Assembly: GCA_019828595.1 (NCBI GenBank)
Contig: JAHQRK010000003.1
Location: forward strand, 2,914,001-2,978,000
DNA from: Aphanomyces cochlioides
Taxonomy: Eukaryota; Oomycota; Saprolegniomycetes; Saprolegniales; Verrucalvaceae
Reading direction: 5' to 3'
DNA length: 64,000 nucleotides
In this document: positions 42,584 through 53,047 of the stretch, one piece after another
How the letters are laid out: each line of letters begins with the position of its first letter
Position numbering within the stretch: the stretch's first letter is position 1
Notes under the pieces: generated by a model
The model's database searches: none
What the model saw: only the letters and a program-made list of their open reading frames with translations
Told to the model about the DNA's origin: nothing
Position numbers and translations under genes: made by a program

Positions 42584-43797
42584 ATGAACAGCCAACAAGA
42601 AAACGCGGACAACCTTACCGAAGCCTTTCATGACGCGATTCGGCATGGCGACGTCGCAGCTGTCAAATCCATGCTGGAATCTCAACCCAAGCATGCGAAC
42701 AAGGCATCCAACCGAGGCAGAGTAAAAATTTCCGCAAATTTTATCCGAAAATGCGGAAAAAGTAAAAAAATGCGGAAATCTGAAATGGCTGGTCCGCAGC
42801 ATATTTTCGCAAGATGCGGAGGGTGAAACTGGCCATTCCGCAAAATGGCATTTCGCGTACAGTGGAAGAGCGATCGCCCATGGATCGTATACAACGAGAC
42901 GAAGAAGCTTGTGTTTTGCAGCATCTGCCAAATCGCGAAGAAACAGTCTGTATTTGCAACCAGCGGTTACAGTTGCGGTACCTCAAAAACAATTCCGCCT
43001 CGACACGATAAAAGATCTTGCGAGAAGTCCTGGACACACCGACGCTGTGGTCCAAGCTGCAAAAGTTACTACTCTCCAGCAGGCATTCAATAGCGCCATT
43101 GAGAATCAGCTCAACCAAACGATCACACGAAAAAGTGCAGTTGATGAGTTTGCATATCGTCAATGGTCAGTTCATGAAATGCGTTGTGCTTATTACATAG
43201 CAAAGAAGAAGCTTCCATATCAACGGTTCAACGATCTCACAAGCCTTGTGCGAGATTCAATCGATAATTACAATGGTGACCAGAGTTTTAGTGGCCAACG
43301 TGGAGTGTATTCGAACACAACATCTATCTCAAAGGTAGTTGAAATGGTCTCTGTGTGTTCAAACGACATATTGAAGCGAACAAATGACTCCATTAAGGAG
43401 GCATGTTTTTTTTTATCATGGTTGATGAATCAAACGACATTTTGTCTTCCAAGAACCTTGTTTATGGCCCGATATGTGGTGTTTGGTGTGGTGCAAATGC
43501 GTCTTTTGGGAATCTTGGCCCTTCTTAACGGCACAGCTGAGTCAATTACTTCGTCGATTCTCGACCTTAGAGGCTGGTCGGGAAGCACACAAGATCAAAC
43601 AGGAGCAAAAAAGAACTCGATCGAGTCGGCGCTGATTGGGTAATTTTTATGCGGATTTCGGATGTGATCGTATTTATTGTCAGTGGTGAGAAACAGAGGT
43701 GGCGAGCCTCTGTTTGGAAAACAAGCTCGACCAAGCAAGCAAACGGTAGTGATATGCGTTGGATGAGTCTCACAAAGCTGTTAGAAGCAGTGCCATA

Positions 43798-44695
43798 ATG
43801 TCGAAGCGTGCCTCTTTCTCTTCTGCTGACGAAAGCAGAAGCTCGATGAACGTTGAAGACCAACAAGCCTTGAAGAAGGCGCGGACGGGCAGACCGAAGA
43901 AGTCTGACCAGACCAAGGAAGCAGCACGGTGGTCCGAGCAGTCGATTGAATGCTTGTTCGAGCTTAGATACAAGGTTCTAGCTCCACGATTTGACAACGT
44001 CAAGAGCACCCAGGCAAAGAAGGATGCCTATTTGATTTTGGCAACAGAGCTATCCAGTCGTGTCGGCTCGCCGTTTGATGCATCCCAAGTACAAAACAAG
44101 GTGAGAGTACACGTTAACTTTAATGAATGTTCGAGTGTCTTTCCCATTGTAGTTGAATGATTTGCGGAGAAAATGGACGAGTCCGACTTTGAAACAAACG
44201 GGCAACGGTGGCTTGGTGAAGAGTCGACCACAATACTACGACATTATGTTAGACTATTGGGGAAGTAAACCTGGGCTCTCTCGATCTGCATTATTCTCAA
44301 CTGATGAAGACATACAAGATGAAAATAGTGGCTTGTCGTCAGGGTCGTCGACTGAATCAAGTGAAGTTGAACCCACTCTTGCTGATACACCAAAGACAGA
44401 TCCAGTGAATACAAGCAGCTTCTCAAATCGAAGAACTACTAGCATCAAGCGGTCTAAGACAAATTTGACATCCCAAGCGGAGGCATTGATGATTGGCCTC
44501 GAAGTGGTTGGCTCTGGCTTGTATAAAATTGGAGAAGCCATGACGTCTACAAACAATACGGAAGTCGGTGCAACTCAGACGAATATGACGGATGTGATTG
44601 AAGCTCTTGATCGTCAATCAGCCGCGTTACATCGTCAATCAAACCAACTAGATCAATTGATTCAACTCATGATAGCTCGTAATGCCGACAAGTAG
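43798..44695 (+). CDS. Harbinger 2 Myb/SANT-like protein (two exons)
   Basis: Exons 43798-44100 and 44153-44695 with a 52-nt GT-AG intron give an intact 281-aa protein. An N-terminal basic, AT-hook-like stretch (KKARTGRPKKS, about 30-40) precedes a Myb/SANT-like trihelix (RWSEQSIECLFELRYKV ... VQNKLNDLRRKW, about 47-120). An acidic Ser/Glu-rich linker and a C-terminal helix with repeated RQS (DRQSAALHRQSNQLDQL) follow, suggesting a coiled coil. It is presumed to act with the neighbouring transposase in DNA binding. Confidence 0.8.
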
Positions 44696-44739
44696 AGTTG
44701 AGTTACTGTAGTGATTAAGCTGAAGTAAACAGTTCATAT

Positions 44740-45897
44740 CTACATTCTATTTCGCCGTTTATACATGACTCGTGCTAAATCAGCTCGTCTGTTGCGGGCT
44801 ATTGAACGCAGTTCACTGGTAATATCAGTTGAATTCGTGGAGTAGTTGAAAGGCTGCGTGTACGAATTAACATCTCTTGATGGATCTTCAACAGCAAAAA
44901 GGGGATCATTGAAACACAAAAACATGTTGTGCAAAACTGCACATGACGTCAACAACTTCAGCGTCTTGTCCAAGGTCTTTTCAGACATAACACCCTTGAG
45001 AATGCGCCAACGCTCCTTAAGTCTACCAAATGCGCACTCCACAACCATTCGAGAGCTAGATAGCATATAGTTGAAATACCTTTGTCTACTATTTAGTCGA
45101 CCACCTTCCTCGTGAGTTAAAAAGGGGATCATTAATCACGGAAACAAGACGTATCCTGCATCGCCAATAATACAATATCCTGGCGGGATAAGAGATCTAA
45201 TCGAATTCCCAAATGACGACAACGTCCAAATTTTCTTGTCAGAAAAGGATCCAGGTCGGATATCAATACTCATAAAAGCACCACGGTCATCCACAATAGC
45301 TTGAACATTGAGAGAAGGGTCCCCATGACGGTTGTAGAAGCCGTCAAAATCTTTAGGCCGTTGTATTTCAACCAAAGTTCCATCAACAGCACCGACTATA
45401 CCAGGTATTCCATTTTTTGACTTGAACCCCATTTCAATTTTCATCCATGCAGCCGAATTGCGTGGCAGATGAATCCAAGTCTTTGCGTTTTGCGAAAGGA
45501 CACCGCTGAAGACGTCGATAATGTCGACACACCAAGATTTAGACACGCCAAAAGCTCCAGCGACCTCCCGATAATCACCAGCGGATCCCACAAAGTACAA
45601 AAATATAGCCACCTTTTTCTCAAACGAATGGTGCTTGTTGTTTTGATTAACCTTGTAATCTTTCATCAACTTGTTGAGATACCCACAGACCATACCAAAC
45701 GTCCGCTGGTTGCATCGAAGGTTGTCCATAAACCAGTGATTGTACTTGGGGTCGTCATGCATCGCATCAAAATCGACTTGGGTCACTGTAAGAAGGTTAT
45801 ACTTGGATGCTTTTTTGCCAGATCGGGTGGAAGACACGGCAATACATACACCGGCCATAGCCAAGGACACTGCAGGAAGGATTGAGCCAAACAACAT
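44740..45897 (-). pseudogene. Harbinger 2 DDE transposase (single stop)
   Basis: The start is taken at the in-frame ATG 45897; the frame is open further upstream without ATG. The catalytic motifs GAVDGTLVEI (Asp), IIGDAGYVL (Asp) and VECAFGRLKERW (Glu) are all present, preceded by an HTH-like region (YREVAGAFGVSKSW). The only lesion is a TGA at 45136-45138, immediately after GDAGYVLFP; the same frame continues for 130 codons to 44740. Decay is therefore minimal, and readthrough or sequencing error would restore function. Confidence 0.85.
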
Positions 45898-48385
45898 GAC
45901 TCTCAACGAACTCAAATCCACAAATGGAAACAAGGGTGCATCCCGACCATCGAATTTCGTCACTCATGTTTTTGTCCGGATAATAATCTCCGGTTATCGA
46001 TATGATCGTGTTTATTTTTTATCCTGTTTGATCCTGCGTGCTTCCCGACCACGCTCTTATTAGTCGCCGTGACCTTGAGCGTGTGCGACTTGTTGGTTTT
46101 GCCAGTGATGGCGCATCCGTTATGATGGGTTGTAAATCTGGAGTGGCTTTACGATTGTCGTCTGAATATCCTGGGTTGGTTAGTTTTCATTGTCCTGCTC
46201 ATTGTGTGGAGTTGGCTTTACAAGAGTCTATGACGGACGAGGATGATCACAAAATACATGCGATTCAAACGTTGTACTCGTATTTTAGTCGCTCGCACAC
46301 TCGCCTCACCGCTCTTGAAGCTGCGCTTGATGAGTTCAACCTTTCACTTCTTTGTCCTCGGCAAATTGCATTAACACGATGGCTCTCTCTTGGTGAATCC
46401 CTGTCCGTACTGTTTGAAACATTTTTTGCCCTACGCCATGTTCTACGAAATGATTTGAATTGCCTCGTGGCTCAAGATCTGTATAATGACTTTTTCAGTC
46501 GTGACGACTTTTACTACTGGGTTGCCTACATGACAGATGTGGTCGGCGTTGTGAATCAGCTGTCTAAGTCATTGCAGTCCCAAAGTTTGAACGTCGTTTG
46601 CGTGTTGCCTGTGGTTTTGGCAGCAAGAGATCAATTGGAGAACACATTTACTGTTTGCAACGTTCAGAAGGCTCCTTCTAGCCTCAGCCTTCGTCAGTGC
46701 CATGCAGATCTTGGTACTCGTTTTGCTGTCCTCAAGTCCAAAGAAATTCGTACGATGCACAATAATTGCGTCAGCTATGTTCTTCGTTTGAGTCATGCAC
46801 TGAAAAGTCGCTTTCCAGTTGAGTCGCAATCAATTATCGACGCATTTTCAGCCTTGTACCCCTCTCGCATGGTGATGTGCAATAGCTTGGCTTCGTTTGG
46901 ACTTGAATCAATTGAAACCTTATCAAGACATTATCGTGGAGATTTGCCGGACGTTAAAATTGTCCTTCTAGAGTATGCCTCGTACAAGTTCTACGCTCTA
47001 GCAAACTTTGCAAGTGTGTCTACGATCTCCTTACTACAGCGCTGGCCAACGAGCACGTCACTTCATCCTATCCTTCTATTGACACCTTGCTTCGCATTGC
47101 CTTGACAATTCCTCACGGATCAGTCGACTGTGAGCGGGCATTCTCGATGCAAAACCTCATAAAGAACAAGCAACGCAACCACTTGTCAGTTGTCCATTTG
47201 GAGGATCTCATGACTTGTGCTCATGATGGTCCAAAGCTAGACGACTTCGACTTTGTCGAACGAACGAAGGAGTGGCTTGAGAGCAAAAAGAGGTCCCTAG
47301 ATCAGTTTGAGTAGATTGGATGGTTGTAGAATGATATCAAATTTACATTTTGCGGAAATGCGGAAGCTCGTAAAACACTAGCTGGGGCGTCAATTCCTGA
47401 ACTTATTGATGTAAATGATACGACTAAAGCCTCCACGCAAGGGCTCCGATGTTCTTACTAAGCGGCATGCCTCTGCGATCGAGTTGTCCACCAGTTGCGG
47501 TAACATTTGTTCAAATATGCGGAAGCCCAACACGTCCGTTCCGCAACTTCCACTGCGGAAATTTTTGCTCTGAACCGAAGAGAGGATGCGCTCATGGTTG
47601 CAGCCATATCTTTGAATGCAGTCGAGATGATGCACACACTCATCGAGCGCGGCTCCTCTCTCGACGCTCGTGGAGATGACGGACGCAGTGTACTCTTATT
47701 TGCAGCAGAGAATTCAGTGAGTCCGGAGGCATGGGATTACTTAGTTCAAGAACAAGAAAAAGGAGACTTGATGCTATACCTACCTCTGGGGGATTGCATC
47801 GTTATCGACTTGATCGATAGAGTTGATGGTATTCTTGATGAAGCACTGCGTCTTGCGGTCAACAAGTGCGATTGGAAATGCACAGAGCATCTTTTGGCTC
47901 GACATGACATGGAACTACGCCTCGTCCGTGTCCTCAAGCGACTTGAAGAGATCATTCCCAAGCTCGACGAGTGCATTGTACTTGAATTTTTACGTCTCCC
48001 AGCCGTCCAAAGTACTTTTCGCGGGGCAACACGACCTTCGAAGCCTTGTCAAAACAGTCATGACATTGTCAAGCAAATTGTGTCGAGGGGATCCGTCCAG
48101 CTCTTGGTGGAGCTTGAACAATTCGACATATTCCGCAACCTTATCTTTGCCTACTGTCACTCTAGCCCAGCGTCTGTCTTGCCGATGTGGGTGGATGTCA
48201 TGAAGAAATGCCGTCAAAACGAAATGTGGACGAAGACATGGATCACATTTTGGGTACAGCGACGCAAAATGGGAGTAGCAGATCACATGGGTCAGTGCAT
48301 TGCGCAGTTTTTGTACGTCTTTGACGGTGACAAGATCGTCCAAGGTATTTGTCCCCAAATATTTGATGTAGATCCAGACTACTGA

Positions 48386-49637
48386 GTCCTGAGGTGAAAG
48401 AATCCAGCTTGTTTGTTCCTGGCACGATGGTCGAGACAACAAGACAATTCTGTCATCGATTCTGCTGCTCAAATAGTGTACCGTGCTCTTCTTACGTTAT
48501 CTATGCCTGCCTCAGTGCCAATAATATGAATTCCATTGAGTCCATGTTGAGATGCCCAGCACAATATAAGTTTTATCCTTGTCTAGAGAGCAGCAAATGC
48601 AAGAGGAAGCGAAGAACAAGCGAATACCGATGACCAGACATGAGTAGAAGACACAGTTCATCTTCTCGTCGTGCCGAAAGTCGTGAAGTTTCAGATGACT
48701 AACGTAGAGTACACAAGAGTTTGTCAAAGTCGAGTTCACTTCGAAACTATCAGTGATGAACTATTCATTCACCTTTCATTCAGAGTCCTGCCTCTATTCT
48801 CTCTTTGCTTTGGTCTTGCCAGCCCCCTCGTGGTTTGCCTTTGTAGCCATTGTAGTGTCGACCTTAGTGACTGGGATCACTTCAATTCAGCATATTCCGA
48901 GTAAGATGTCATGGGTACAAGGAGCATATTCCTATGGTTTGGGTGGTTGCCGCGGCCCAACGCTCGCGTGTCTCCAAGGAAACATCATTCAAACTGCGCT
49001 TGACGAGGACTCGTCATGAGAATGTTCCGCTTGAACAAATATCCCATACACCATTGACTGAGGTCCATGATGACCTTCACTAATGACAACATGGATTACA
49101 CTGGAGAAATGAATCCAAACCTGCTACAACGAGGGCTCTTTTCATGACCTTGTAGATCTATCTATGCGACTGATTGGAGCTTTCGAGGGTCCCTTTCCAA
49201 AGCGAGCCGATGAAAAGATTTCACAGCCTCATTCTCCAGATTTGTTTGATGGTTGGACTGTCGTGTGATTGTAAAACCTTCATAATTTAATAATTGTGTT
49301 CCATGGCCTGAACTTTCTGCAACCATAAACTTTCACAGCTATCTAAATTGACAGGTTATTCTGCTGAATCCATAGATGACAAAGCAATAAACCCCGTTTA
49401 TCATATAATGTACTACATAGTCATGACAAACATATATAAACCTGCCAATTGCTTTCTATTTCCTCGATCTACAGCTCGTGCCGTGTTTGATTTGTGATAT
49501 CTCATCCATACAGGGTTTATCATGACAACCTCTATATATTTATTAATAAGAATATGCAATCATAAAATTATGAAGGATATGTCGTCATGACGGTCTTGCA
49601 GTTTTCAATCTTCAAGTTCAGGCAAACTGCAGACGAC
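48386..49637. other. 3' flank of ankyrin copy 6 and intergenic
   Basis: 48540-48900 is similar to 55860-56150 downstream of copy 7, so the duplicated unit extends well past the gene. 49250-49570 is AT-rich. No gene is supported. Confidence 0.5.
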
Positions 49638-50314
49638 ATGGCGTCCAACGCTATTGAAATTTTCAACAATGCGATTCAAAGCGGTGATGTTGTCGCTGTC
49701 CAGTCCATGCTCAAGACACACCCGACACTGACCAGCATGAAATCTGACCTCGGTGTGATCGCGCTCATGGTGACCAGGCCTTGGGAACAATTAATGGAAA
49801 ATCCCTTATATGGCCCTACTTTTTACGGCATAATTGAGGGGGATCGCTTCTCTGATACCCGTAACAATGGCTATAACGACCCAACACGGACATGGTTATT
49901 GCAATCATTAATGAAAAGGGCCCTGGTGATCGGCGTCATGGTTGAAATGGTCATATTTAATGTGCTCTGGATCACAATGGCCCTGATATTATGCATTCGA
50001 TTGGACTTTGGACTGTGTAAGCGAATCGAATAGCTTCTAGGCGATTGAAGAGCAATCGACTAACCAATCAAAATTCACCATTTCCAATCGTTTCTACCAA
50101 TCATTTTTAAGTTTTGCCTACAAGAGTTGAGAAGCAGGAATGCATCCTGGACAGCTTGTTGAGGCGTCACCCCATCGATACAACACGCGCTCATCACCAG
50201 CTTCACAAACCTTGACGCACACTTCAAACCGGTATAATACACGACACTCTCCACCATCCCAACAACCGTCGACGGGCCAGGATAATAGCTGAAATTTTCG
50301 TCAAGGAGACAGTA

Positions 50315-51151
50315 ATGGCTCGGGACCATAGCGGCAAGCGATTGGCGCCACATGTCTTCGAAGCCATGAGCTGGGAGGCTATGAAATCGGCGATTTTTGA
50401 GCACTGTCGTCCACACATCAACAACAAAGCGTCCTACTTTGATGATCCTCGAGTGTGGTCAGTGTCCGAAGAAACGCCAACAATCGCTGATTTCGACTCC
50501 TTCATCGCCATCAAAATGGGGAGAAATGCATTTCGACCAACGTCTACCGTTTTGGCTCATCGTTACATGTCAGACCATGTCAACAAGACGTACATCGTCA
50601 TTGTCTTCAAATGGGGAAATCAAATTGTCAACTCAAATGACTTTCAGCAATTTCAAGAGCAATGTATCCAAGTGCCATTACGTGATAGATCTGGAGCTGC
50701 TGCCGAGTCCCTCCACCAAGAAACTGTTGCTCAACTAAAGCAGAAGTGGTCTTCGCTGTATCGTGCATTTGAAGCCACTTGGCGCATGTGGGCGTCGCAC
50801 ATGCACAGCCACCTTATTTCATTGCCACCTCCATCTTGTATGCTGCATCTCTTTGAACGAGTCGGTCATGGTGCTGAAGAAAGACTCGAGCAAGTCCAGC
50901 ACAATCTTTCTCTATCGAACGATGTGGTTGATTCTTGCCTTGCTGACCTTGGATCGTACAAAGAGGCAGACAGTGATTTGTTGCGTCGAATTGAAAATGG
51001 AATTGAAAATATGCAAGCGAAGAAGCGTATAATCGAGGCGGTTGTTTCCGACATCCAAGCATCAATCAATCCGAGTACGGTGCACACAGCCCATGCAATT
51101 CCAAACTGCGAAGACATTGATCATGAAGAGGATGAATCGAATTCTGATTAA
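50315..51151 (+). CDS. Hypothetical protein beside IS630-like transposase
   Basis: 278 aa, intact, ATG start (MARDHSGKRLAPHVFEAMSW). The N-terminal half is globular (FDSFIAIKMGRNAFRP; TYIVIVFKWGNQIV). From ~175 it is helical with coiled-coil character (AEERLEQVQHNLSLSND; LLRRIENGIENMQAKKRI), ending acidic (EDIDHEEDESNSD). It ends 27 bp from the convergent transposase stop, the same layout as the two-gene Harbinger elements here. It may be an accessory gene of the IS630-like unit. No known family is recognised. Confidence 0.55.
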   Translation: MARDHSGKRLAPHVFEAMSWEAMKSAIFEHCRPHINNKASYFDDPRVWSVSEETPTIADFDSFIAIKMGRNAFRPTSTVLAHRYMSDHVNKTYIVIVFKWGNQIVNSNDFQQFQEQCIQVPLRDRSGAAAESLHQETVAQLKQKWSSLYRAFEATWRMWASHMHSHLISLPPPSCMLHLFERVGHGAEERLEQVQHNLSLSNDVVDSCLADLGSYKEADSDLLRRIENGIENMQAKKRIIEAVVSDIQASINPSTVHTAHAIPNCEDIDHEEDESNSD

Positions 51152-51177
51152 GAACTTAACGTTGCTTGTTGTTCATC

Positions 51178-52250
51178 TCATTGGCATTCAACAAATCCAA
51201 GGATGGAATCATCAGTTGTAGAATTGTTTTCTTGCTTATTGCTCTCGTCTGCCATTCTCAAAGCCGGATCAAAGCGACCTTGCGTCGTGTAGCCGCAATG
51301 CTTAAATGTCTTTGTCATGTCGAACCGTCTAAATTGCTGCATGATAGATAAGACATATCGTGACAGATCTCGACCTCTAGTTTCGATGTAATCTCGTTGA
51401 AATGCTCTCTTCACCAGGCCGAAGGCATATTCAATGGGATTATAGAAGGCACAGTAAGCTGGCAAAAAGATTTGCACAATTCCCAATGATCTCAAGAGAT
51501 ACACGATGTCTTGATGGCAATGAAAAGAAGCACCATCAAGAATCCAAACTGAACCACACCCCGGATATTGTTGAACGTTGGCTGCATGCAAGATGCAATT
51601 ATTCACAAACTTTGTGTGGTCAAAGGTGCCTTCTGTTTTGAATACGTTCACAAAGCCAGTGACATCGAGAAAACACAACAGTGATATTCTCGGTCGACGC
51701 TCAAATTCGCCTCGAATACACAGTTTCTTGCCTTTCATTGCATATCCACGCTTTCGCAACATGCCTCGTGAGTCAAAGCTCACTTCATCCAGAAACTGCA
51801 AATTCAGATGGGACCAGTCCAAAGAGTTGAGCTCTTCAAAGTACCGCAATATGTCGTTTTCTTTGATGTGAATCGCTCGACGCTCAAGCACCTTCCATGT
51901 CAAGCCATAGCTATGGATGATGCGCCAAACAGTCGAGATCGCAATTGGTTTCTTGTATCGTCTTTCAAATGCTCGTTTAGCTTCATCGAGGAATGACATC
52001 GGCGCTGCCTCATAGAATTTGATGATCCATTCCCTCTCCTCTTGACTAAATCCACCATGGTATGTCCTCGAACTCGTTCATTGTCTCCAGTTGCCTCGAA
52101 ACGCTGAATCCAGTTTGATATTGTAGAAACGGACTTGTGGAAGGTCCTTGCAACATCTTGACGCTTCATACCCAAATCGAAATGAGCATAGAGTGCATGC
52201 ATTATGGTGTTCTTCGATGCATGCTGGTCGCGTACATGGTGGAGGATCAT
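51178..52250 (-). pseudogene. IS630/Tc1-like DDE_3 transposase (one frameshift)
   Basis: From the ATG at 52250 an HTH region (MKRQDVARTFHKSVSTISNW) runs to about 52060, where a one-base loss shifts the frame; the rest (GFSQEEREWIIKFYEAAP then MSFLDEAKRAF...) continues to 51178. The catalytic positions are FLDEVSFD (Asp), WILDGASFH (Asp) and FYNPIEYAFGLVK (Glu), the DDE_3 pattern of IS630-like transposases. Ends of the corresponding element could not be found, so the borders of this unit within 49775-53047 are unresolved. Confidence 0.78.
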
Positions 52251-52380
52251 CGCAAAGCTGATTGAGGAATTTGACTTGAAATTTATATACTATACAGTTA
52301 TCAAATATATTTGAATGCTTAGGCGATTGGCCAAATATGCTTGGAAGTCCAAAATATTGCAGAAAGCACAATAACGGCTG

Positions 52381-53047
52381 TTGATGCATGAGATTCCCTC
52401 ATCCAGGGAAGCTCGGCTTCCTTACCGCTGGGCAACTTCTGCTGGCAGAAGATTACGAGCAATACATTCTCTAATGTTAAAATACATAAAGTACTTCATG
52501 TGCAAGAACCACATACAATCTAAGCGATTCATTGCTCAAGACCTAAGCTTTGTCCTTCCAACTTCCAATATAGTGGAGCGACTTTTTTCAAAGGCAAAGC
52601 TTGTCTTGTGTTGTGTGCTGAGGTCTGAGCCATAACCAGCCACGCACAGGCGTGTCCCACGGGCGACAGCCGAGTGCCGTACTTTCTGGAAAGATGCAAC
52701 AAGATGAAGGTGTGTATTGCATGCTTAGTTGAAGACAACGAGATCTTGCGACCGGTCGGCCCAAAGGGTGCAGCGCAACCCTTCAGCCAGCACCAGGTCC
52801 AGATCTTCAGTTCCAAATTGGTTCCGTATTGGATTCTACTGGGAGAAGTTAATCAATTGCATTTCCATGGAGGCGGCACTCCCCTAGCAGTGTGTTGATA
52901 GACTTACCGCGGGTAGTTTCACCACATCTTGACAGATCGACGATTGTCGTTGCTTCCAGTGAATTTCGAAATGGATCTATTATTAGCCGCCTATCAGCGC
53001 ATTTGGGATGTCCAACTTCTTCAGAGCTGCATAAAGATGAATATGTA
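52381..53047 (+). pseudogene. hAT transposase C-terminal remnant
   Basis: The frame at 52381-52635 ends with FVLPTSNIVERLFSKAKLVL, the hAT dimerisation-region signature (PTSN-x-x-ERLFS). Downstream frames hold RVPYFLERCNKM and PVNFEMDLLLAAYQRIWD in other phases. This is probably the 3' end of the transposase that mobilised the 49775-54830 element. Upstream hAT core motifs were not found. Confidence 0.6.

Larger units (their letters stand above)
43570..46056. mobile_element. PIF/Harbinger transposon 2, nested in hAT 1
   Basis: A 2487-bp element with inverted ends sharing TGGTCGGGAAGCAC and, inside, GATCAAACAGGA. It is flanked by TTA at 43567-43569 and 46057-46059, the canonical 3-bp duplication. 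It carries a Myb/SANT-like gene (plus) and a DDE transposase (minus) in convergent order. It is a different family from the element at 4103-6743. Confidence 0.92.
42845..47314 (+). pseudogene. hAT transposase (frameshifted, Harbinger-interrupted)
   Basis: The N-terminal zinc-finger-like region (SDRPWIVYNETKKLVFCSIC) is in one frame and shifts near 42975 to the frame of 42909-43567. The catalytic core resumes after the Harbinger element: removing 43570-46056 plus one TTA joins SILDL to ISRRDLERVRLVGFASDGASVM without loss of frame. RNase-H-like hAT motifs include FASDGASVM and HCPAHCVELAL. The C-terminal dimerisation region (PHGSVDCERAFSMQNLIKNKQRNHLS) follows a further frameshift near 47030. 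The family resembles ZNF862/KIAA1586-like hAT proteins. Confidence 0.82.
42718..47572. mobile_element. hAT transposon 1, inside ankyrin copy 6
   Basis: A 4855-bp element. The ends match as CAGAG(T/C)AAAAATTTCCGCA inverted repeats. It is flanked by an 8-bp duplication AACCGAGG/AACCGAAG (42710-42717 and 47573-47580, 7 of 8). The subterminal regions are rich in TGCGGAA/TTCCGCA motifs on both sides, as expected of hAT transposase binding sites. It encodes a hAT transposase (decayed), itself interrupted by a Harbinger element. Confidence 0.93.
42584..48385 (+). pseudogene. Ankyrin-family copy 6 (split by a hAT insertion)
   Basis: The 5' part 42584-42717 encodes MNSQQENADNLTEAFHDAIRHGDV... to NKASNRG. 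The 3' part from 47581 continues EDALMVAAISLNAVEMMHTL through to the family C-terminus WVQRRKMGVADHMGQCIAQFLYVFDG and stop at 48385. Removing the 4855-bp hAT element and one copy of its 8-bp duplication joins the halves in frame with no other lesion. The gene was therefore probably intact when the element inserted. Confidence 0.88.

Noticed and set aside
50075..50416. 113-codon minus-strand frame beside the 278-aa hypothetical gene
   Set aside because: It starts at a non-ATG codon in the long frame, overlaps the intact plus-strand gene start, and has no recognisable domain, although its composition is protein-like.
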